Made by a program: the position numbers and the translations under genes. 64,000 nt of DNA from Cranoglanis bouderius (lineage: Eukaryota; Chordata; Actinopteri; Siluriformes; Cranoglanididae). The notes below the pieces were generated by a model that was not told the DNA's origin, searched no databases, and was given only the letters and a program-made list of their open reading frames with translations. The stretch is from assembly GCA_023630585.1 (NCBI GenBank), contig CM042535.1, forward strand, positions 34,382,399 through 34,446,398, read 5' to 3'. Shown here piece by piece: positions 61,892-64,000 of this stretch; the first letter of the stretch is position 1; every line of letters starts with the position of its first letter.

Positions 61892-62822
61892 TTTTAAGGT
61901 CTTTGTGAGGATAACAATAGAAATAAGATTGTGAGGCCATTTTACTGGTCCTCACAAAATATTCTTTATTTTCTAAATAAGAATAAAAGATTCTAACCGT
62001 TTTGAGTTTGGAGTTTGATGCAGATAATTGATTATATGTTATGAAAGGAACAATAGATGACTGGATGTACCGTTTCAGGAAAATAATCAACGACAGGGTG
62101 GTCTGATGTGGACATACTGTTACCACCCTGAAATTGATTAATTTCCAATAACAGCATGTCCCATGTTTTTATTACTCTTATAGCTCTTAATTTGCCAATG
62201 ATTACTTATTTTATTGATTAAAGAACATGATGTGTATTTTATCAGTTTATAGGTATGTATAATCTTATGAAGTATCCGTGAAACAAGTTCGTTTCTGTTA
62301 TCACTTACATTTTAACAGCTGTACACAATCGTTTCTTCATCGGTCTCTCTTTTTTTTACTCTCTTGAAGTTAATAATAAGAAAACAAATGTGGACAGAGA
62401 AATCACAAAGCTCTCTGTCATGAAAACTTTAAAGTTACAGCATTACCTTTGATGTTGAATATTGCTGACACTTGAGACTCCTTCTAAAAATGCTGAATAA
62501 GCATCTCCTCAACAAAAAAAACCTTCATATCAACAGTTACACTTTGTGCATAAAAAAAATCCAATCAGAATCATGCATTCAACAGCGCTGTGGTATAAAC
62601 TAATCACCATACAGGATTTTGTAAACGTGGACATTTCAAAATAATGTCATCCTAACAGTGAAAAAGAACACATTGCTTGATTTTATATAAAAATGAAATG
62701 ATAAGAAACAATACAGCTTAGAGACAAATATTCTGTATTTCCAATTCGTAGGCAGTGACGGGGAGAACGTTTGGTGAGAAGGACTTCAGGAGCAGCCTGG
62801 AGAATGGCATTCTTCTGTGCGA
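39818..62822 (+). CDS. limch1: limch1 (LIM and calponin-homology domains 1), first two coding exons, partial
   Basis: LIMCH1 is an actin- and non-muscle-myosin-associated protein with an N-terminal CH domain and C-terminal LIM domain. Only its first coding exons are in the window: 39818-39919 (34 residues, MASADEGSSS... ending PAFHEAQKWIE, donor GTCAGT) and 62752-62822 (acceptor TTCGTAG, AVTGRTFGEKDFRSSLENGI then LLCE, donor GTGAGT). Joined they match the start of the human LIMCH1 CH domain (PAFSEAQKWIEQVTGR...DFRTGLENGILLCE). The exon 1 Met lies in a CpG-rich leader with no in-frame alternative that keeps homology. Intron 1 is about 22.8 kb and full of mobile elements. The rest of the CH domain and the LIM domain lie beyond the right edge. 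LMO7 is the nearest paralogue, but the uchl1 neighbour supports limch1. Confidence 0.92.
40065..40097. repeat. Short TG-rich tract in limch1 intron 1
   Basis: (TG)n with TGCG variants, shortly after limch1 exon 1. Confidence 0.8.
40983..41075. repeat. 'TATATCGATATAATATCGAT' repeat fragment
   Basis: 'GGGCTGGGCGGTATATCGAT' followed by 'AATATCGATAACGTGATAAG' is a wording I associate with a widespread fish interspersed repeat. Short and without clear ends. Confidence 0.45.
41116..41711. mobile_element. 596-bp near-perfect palindromic MITE
   Basis: Flanked by TA (41114-41115, 41712-41713). Left end CAACCCCAATTCCAAAAAAA, right end in reverse CAACCCCAATTCCAAAAAAG. The two halves stay complementary almost to the centre (near 41420), through 'AATGCAATGATTTGCAAATC', 'CAACACGTCTCAAAAAAGTT' and 'GGCAACAGGTCAGTAACATG'. 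Whole-length hairpin structure with no coding capacity. TA target duplication suggests a Tc1-like or other TA-inserting superfamily; I do not assign one. Confidence 0.88.
41714..43879. other. limch1 intron 1 stretch with microsatellites
   Basis: (CT)n at 42366-42418 with GT interruptions, (GT)n at 42786-42803, a short CA tract at 42937-42952 and (CA)13 at 43552-43577. A small hairpin-like repeat around 42071-42104 (GAACTACATACTACCGTACT...TATGTAGTTC). No gene or exon evidence. Confidence 0.5.
43880..44049. repeat. Degenerate telomere-like (CCCTAA)n array, left block
   Basis: Runs of CCCTAACCCTA with CCCTAG, CCCTAGCTTTA and CCTTAACC variants. Telomere-like unit but impure and interstitial. Confidence 0.9.
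44052..44652. mobile_element. MITE inserted in the telomere-like array
   Basis: Right end in reverse reads GCCCAAAGTATGCTTCACGT then TTTACGCGTACACC; left end reads TCTGGTATTCTTCC then TTTTTTTACGCGTATGC, an imperfect inverted repeat. Sub-terminal sequences on both sides are rich in ACGCGTA, GTACGC and TGCGCA words. Frames inside (e.g. 44092-44430) match nothing I know. The size of about 600 bp and structure fit a non-autonomous DNA transposon. Confidence 0.65.
44653..44987. repeat. Degenerate telomere-like array, right block, with ~103-bp higher-order unit
   Basis: CCCTAA/CCCTCA/CCTTGC variants. A composite unit beginning CATCTTAACCCTAACCCTCT recurs at 44778 and 44881 with the same order of variant repeats, indicating amplification of a 103-bp block rather than telomerase-style addition. 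Confidence 0.88.
44990..46800. other. limch1 intron 1, nothing recognised
   Basis: Several overlapping frames near 45159-45674 look like chance: no splice context and no family resemblance. A-rich tract at 46119-46150. Confidence 0.5.
47692..49258 (-). mobile_element. Inner Tc1-family transposon, apparently complete, 1567 bp
   Basis: Starts CAGCCGTGGCCAAAAGTTTT and ends with its reverse complement. The inverted repeat is perfect for about 42 bp (through GAGAATGACACAAATATTAA) and extends imperfectly to about 65 bp. TA duplications at 47690-47691 and 49259-49260. Carries one intact transposase gene on the minus strand. Nested in the outer Tc1, so it is the younger insertion. Confidence 0.95.
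47868..48884 (-). CDS. Tc1-family transposase, intact, DD35E spacing
   Basis: Cuts and pastes its transposon by a DDE RNase-H-fold nuclease. Uninterrupted frame; the Met at 48884 (MVTCKETRAAII) is the likely start and gives 338 residues; an upstream in-frame Met at 48920 would add 12. Seen in order: helix-turn-helix regions with KGFTGKDIAASKIAPKSTIY, a GRPRKSSKR hook between them, first catalytic Asp in VIFSDESPFRLFG, VWGCFSAKGV, second Asp in PFQHDGAPCHKA, and catalytic Glu in NSPDLNPIENLW. By my count there are 35 residues between the second Asp and the Glu, not the 34 of classical Tc1. That matches the published DD35E group (named Traveler) by spacing; family membership is inference. No stop or frameshift is present, so it may still be active. 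Confidence 0.93.
   Translation of the reverse strand: MVTCKETRAAIIALHKKGFTGKDIAASKIAPKSTIYRIIKTFKERGSTVVKKASGRPRKSSKRQDRLLKLIQLRDRGTTSAELAQEWQQAGESASACTVRQRLLEDGLVSRRAAKKPLLSRKNIRDRLLFFKKYRDWTAEDWGNVIFSDESPFRLFGASVKKLVRRRKGERYHQSCVMPTVKHPETTHVWGCFSAKGVVSLTILPKNTAMNKEWYKNILREQLLPTIQEQFGDEQCPFQHDGAPCHKAKVITKWLGEQHIDILGPWPGNSPDLNPIENLWSILKRRVDKQKPTNSDKLQALITQEWAAISQDVAQKLIDSMPGRIAEVLKKKGQHCKY
49405..49450. repeat. (TG)23 microsatellite
   Basis: Perfect TG run right after the outer Tc1. The left side of that element is flanked by (CA)n(TA)n at 46803-46846, so it inserted into a repeat tract. Confidence 0.93.
49540..49760 (+). repeat. Diverged copy of a dispersed family in limch1 intron 1
   Basis: 'AGTTAGTTCTTGCAACCAGA', 'GTTTACAGAGTGCTGACAGA', 'GACTCCTCCTATAAATATTA' and 'TCCATAAATGTTAAATACAC' resemble 55725-56130 and 62279-62625. 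Boundaries are soft. Confidence 0.45.
49806..49935 (-). repeat. Fragment of the 7262-7660 repeat family
   Basis: 'TTTTTGGACTGGGGGAGGAA' then 'ACCGGAGTACCTGGAGGAAA' and 'CACAGGGCGAACATGCAAAC' are the reverse complement of the middle of the repeat at 7262-7660. Confidence 0.65.
50391..50445. repeat. (AC)27 microsatellite
   Basis: Perfect AC run in limch1 intron 1. Confidence 0.95.
50964..51042. repeat. (GT)39 microsatellite
   Basis: Perfect GT run, the longest dinucleotide tract in the window. Confidence 0.95.
51352..51604 (+). repeat. Direct-repeat pair, copy 1 (with C30 tract)
   Basis: 'AATGCTGAAATTATGTTAAC' to 'GTCGGGACCTGCTTGCTGGC' recurs, diverged, at 53282-53545. Copy 1 has a poly-C run of 30 at 51450-51479 where copy 2 has an A-run. 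Confidence 0.75.
51605..51772. mobile_element. 168-bp MITE
   Basis: CAGGGTTCTTCAAATCTGGC at the left and, in reverse, CAGGGTTCTTCACATCTGCA at the right. The interior 'CTGCAGAGTTTAGCTCCAAC' / 'GTTGGAGCTAAATTCTGCAG' also pairs. It lies exactly at the end of direct repeat copy 1. Confidence 0.75.
52060..52430. other. Unidentified moderately GC-rich block in limch1 intron 1
   Basis: Contains 'GGGCCCCCACCAGAGATATT', 'GACTCGGACCCTTCCCATTA', a near-palindromic 'CTCTAGAGATCTATGTGCTC' with TAGAGATCGG, and 'GATGGCCGCTGCAGTTAAAT'. Non-coding in all frames. I do not recognise it as one of the window's repeat families. Confidence 0.35.
52431..53281. other. limch1 intron 1, nothing recognised
   Basis: AT-rich, no element or exon evidence. 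Confidence 0.45.
53282..53545 (+). repeat. Direct-repeat pair, copy 2
   Basis: 'TTAATGCTGAAATTATGTTA', 'TGTGATAAACTATTTAATTG', 'TCCAGAAACG', 'GTCGGGAACTGCTTGCTGGC' match copy 1 at 51352-51604 in the same order. Confidence 0.75.
53650..55206 (-). mobile_element. Tc1-like element with ~200-bp inverted repeats
   Basis: Flanked by TA (53648-53649, 55207-55208). Ends CAGTGGGTATAGAAAAGAAT; the two arms match closely for about 170-200 bp ('TTTCAGCCTGAAATGAAG', 'CAGCTGTATTTACTCAGTGC'). 1557 bp, full-length by structure, but with a broken transposase gene. Confidence 0.93.
53860..54894 (-). pseudogene. Frameshifted Tc1 transposase (DD34E type)
   Basis: N-terminal part 54454-54894 (MGGKALSKDLQDKVVDRHKS..., HTH and KRPTATLKQL), middle 54237-54521 (VLWSDELFGLN, first Asp; GGNILLWGCFSA), C-terminal part 53860-54189 (FQHDNDPKHTAKL; NPDLNPTENLWNDLK, with 34 residues between the second Asp and Glu). 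The pieces lie in different frames, so at least two frameshifts inactivate it. Confidence 0.9.
55207..55724. other. limch1 intron 1 between elements
   Basis: Contains 'GACAGGTTGGAGTGATGCAG' and 'GTTACCACCCTGAAGAATAC', similar to words near 62092-62136, so it may be the left part of the repeat at 55725-56130. Confidence 0.4.
55725..56130 (+). repeat. Dispersed repeat, limch1 intron family, best copy
   Basis: 'GAAACAAGTTAGTTCTTGTT' with 'ATCACTTACGATAA', 'GAGACTCCTTCCATAAATGT', 'ACCAATCAGAATTGAGCATT', 'CAACAGCACTGTGGTATGAA'. The last words are near-identical at 62566-62600. Confidence 0.65.
56328..56399. repeat. (TG)36 microsatellite
   Basis: Perfect TG run. Shorter TG runs lie at 56172-56196 and 56526-56560. 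Confidence 0.95.
57003..57957 (+). pseudogene. L2-type LINE 3' end with RT C-terminus and tail
   Basis: Plus-strand frame 57007-57423 reads LNPSKTELLFIPGD, ARNLGVTMDNQLSFSFHI, RSLVISRPDYCNSLLAGLPL, LIQNAAARLVFNLPK; after a stop at 57421 it continues LPVAARIRFKTLMLAYEAKN and APRWWNELPLDFRTAE. That is the C-terminal third of an L2-clade ORF2. The 3' tail at 57888-57957 (TGTAAGTCGCTCTGGATAAG ... GCCGTAAATGTAATGTAAAT) ends the element. 5'-truncated and inactive. Confidence 0.85.
57958..60009. other. limch1 intron 1, nothing recognised
   Basis: About 2 kb of AT-rich intron with no element I can name. Frames near 58713-58954 and 59503-59742 lack any family resemblance. Confidence 0.45.
60010..60330. 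repeat. Possible dispersed repeat with chance frame
   Basis: 'GCTCCATGGAAAGTCATAAA', 'TCTGACTTAATCACAGCGCG', 'GGCCGCAGCAATCACAAAAA', 'CGCTCCGCAAAATCCTGTAC'. The repeated 'CGCA' and 'ATCGCAGATTTTG' wording suggests a MITE-like repeat rather than a gene. The 78-residue frame here matches nothing known. Confidence 0.35.
60780..60975 (-). repeat. Reverse copy of the 29815-30060 repeat family
   Basis: 'GGTGTCACCCAGATGAGAAT', 'GGGTTCCCTTTTAAGTCGGG', 'TTCCTCTCAAGGTTTCTTTC', 'CAGGGAGTTTTTGTCGCCTC' are the reverse complement of the right half of that repeat. Confidence 0.75.
60976..62278. other. limch1 intron 1, microsatellites only
   Basis: (TG)15 at 61860-61890, T-tract at 61689-61702, A-tract near 61724-61735. 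No exon or named element. Confidence 0.45.
62279..62625 (+). repeat. Dispersed repeat, limch1 intron family, third copy
   Basis: 'AAACAAGTTCGTTTCTGTTA', 'GAGACTCCTTCTAAAAATGC', 'ATCCAATCAGAATCATGCAT', 'TCAACAGCGCTGTGGTATAA' follow the same order as in 55725-56130. It ends about 130 bases before limch1 exon 2. Confidence 0.6.
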
Positions 62823-63168
62823 GTGAGTCTTTTTACCAATACATTACTTGAAAACTGGTCAAAATATACATGATTTCTTCTAAAACAATCTCTTTCTTTG
62901 ACTGGAATAACATAAAGGTTCACTAAATTAGAAATTGGACCAAACTTGAGTAGACGATTAACTGTTATGCATTATATAGAGAAATATATTTCGTACCAAA
63001 TGTTTAATTTTCCCTCCTTTTCCCTGTAATTAATTTTTCTAGATGACAAATACAGACAGTTAAAACCCACAGATTTTCACTCTTTTAAACATGGTTTTCT
63101 ACTCAAAAAATTGTAATAGCTTGTATGCTAAAAATAGGAGAATTCCAAAAAAAATTTAATATTTATTC

Positions 63169-63525
63169 ATACACTGATTATCCATAACATTAAAACCACT
63201 AACAGGTAACGTGAATAACATTGATTATCTCGTTACAATGGCACCTGTCAATGGGTGGGGATATATTAGGCAGCAGGTGAACTGTCAGTTCTCGAAGTTG
63301 ACGTGTTGGAAGCAGGAAAAATGGGCAAGCTTAAGGATCTGAGCGACTTTGACAAGGGCCAAATTGTGATGGCTAGACGGCTGGGTCAGAGCATCTCCAA
63401 AACGGCAGGTCTTGTGGCGTGTTCCTGGTATGCAGTGGTTAGTACCTACCAAAAGTGGTCCTAGGAAGGACAACCAGTGAACCAGCAACAGGGCCTTGGG
63501 GACTCAAGGCCCACTGGTGTAAGAC
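63169..63525 (+). pseudogene. Tc1-like element 5' end with transposase start
   Basis: Terminal-repeat-like 'CACTGATTATCCATAACATT' with 'AAAACCACTAACAGGTAACG', then a coding start MGKLKDLSDFDKGQIVMARR followed by SISKTAGLVACSWYAVVSTY and a stop at the codon after KWS. Same family as 29010-29812. Cut short near 63525. Confidence 0.78.
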
Positions 63526-63529
63526 CAGA

Positions 63530-63665
63530 ACACATCAATCAGCTGGAATTAAGGTTGGTGCATCCGGCTCTCAAGTTCTTCTTACCGGTTATGAGACTTG
63601 TGGTTTGCTCAGACAATATTGTGACAGTCAGCTACATCAACCATCCATCCAGCACGAATCCAACT
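63530..63665 (+). pseudogene. Retroelement RNase H fragment
   Basis: Plus-strand frame reads HINQLELRLVHPALKFFLPV and SDNIVTVSYINHPSST, resembling the RNase H domain of DIRS- or gypsy-like retroelements in fish (pattern INxLELRAVxxAL...TDNxxVVxYINH). Only about 45 residues are kept; the flanks are not open. Directly abuts the Tc1 remnant in limch1 intron 2. Confidence 0.5.
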
Positions 63666-64000
63666 GTCTCCCTCTGCCTTATAAAGGAGAGCTCCACGAT
63701 CTACTATATGCTTTCACACCTTTCCCGCTGATTCTTCCTACGTTGCACAGAGTTTAGAAACTAGGCCACAGAGTGGCCCCGTGTTTTGTGGTTTCCTCTA
63801 CTGCTTTTGTTAGTGGTTAGAACACCCTGGCAGCTTCCTTCCCATGCAGGTCTGTTGTCCCAAATGTATGAAGAGATTTGGTACCCTTAACCCTGTTCAC
63901 TTGTGCCTGTGGGCTTGACTTCTCAGACTGTTTTGAGTGCCTGTGTTCCGTGAATGATATATACCCCATCTGCTGCATCCTTGAATTGTCCTAGCTCCAA
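63666..64000. other. limch1 intron 2, right window edge
   Basis: No exon or RNA gene recognised in the last 335 bases; it may be further decayed retroelement sequence. Confidence 0.35.

Overview
The window is a piece of a ray-finned fish (teleost) nuclear genome. Evidence is the intron-rich vertebrate genes with GT/AG junctions, dense Tc1/mariner copies and MITEs, tRNA-derived SINEs, L2/RTE-type LINE fragments, very long (TG)n/(CA)n tracts, and eukaryotic tRNA genes with internal A/B boxes. The repeat content feels otophysan (catfish- or carp-like), but that is an impression. There is no bacterial gene system, CRISPR array or operon here.

Layout. (1) 37-645 (+): a single-exon FGF-binding protein gene of the FGFBP1/2 family. 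(2) 0.65-10.2 kb: gene-free, with SINE/MITE-type repeats. (3) 10.2-24.3 kb (-): annexin A5. All coding exons can be placed and give a 317-residue protein with four annexin repeats; the ATG is the last codon of its own short exon. (4) 24.3-35.0 kb: a transposon-rich intergenic region that also holds a duplicated pair of tRNA genes, tRNA-Ile(AAU) and tRNA-Ala(AGC), all four on the minus strand. The two units are 3.7 kb or less apart and the second is invaded by a LINE fragment. (5) 35.0-38.7 kb (+): uchl1, nine coding exons, 218 residues, with Gln/Cys/His/Asp active-site residues kept. (6) 39.8 kb to beyond the right edge (+): limch1. The first coding exon lies at 39.8 kb and the second at 62.75 kb, separated by a 22.8-kb intron. 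That intron holds a 596-bp near-perfect palindromic element, a degenerate telomere-like (CCCTAA)n array split by a MITE, a Tc1 element nested inside another Tc1 element, a broken Tc1 pseudogene with long inverted repeats, and an L2 3' end.

The host genes do not form a functional pathway. They are linked neighbours: FGFBP1/2, ANXA5, UCHL1 and LIMCH1 all lie on human chromosome 4, and UCHL1-LIMCH1 are adjacent there too, which supports the calls. The most notable observations are an apparently intact DD35E Tc1-family transposase (47868-48884) nested in an older element; splice sites of anxa5 exons 5 and 9 and uchl1 exon 3 built directly from dinucleotide microsatellites; identical tRNA pairs in diverged flanks; and a SINE whose 3' tail matches the tail of an L2-type LINE in the same window. 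I did not find a convincing new multi-gene system.
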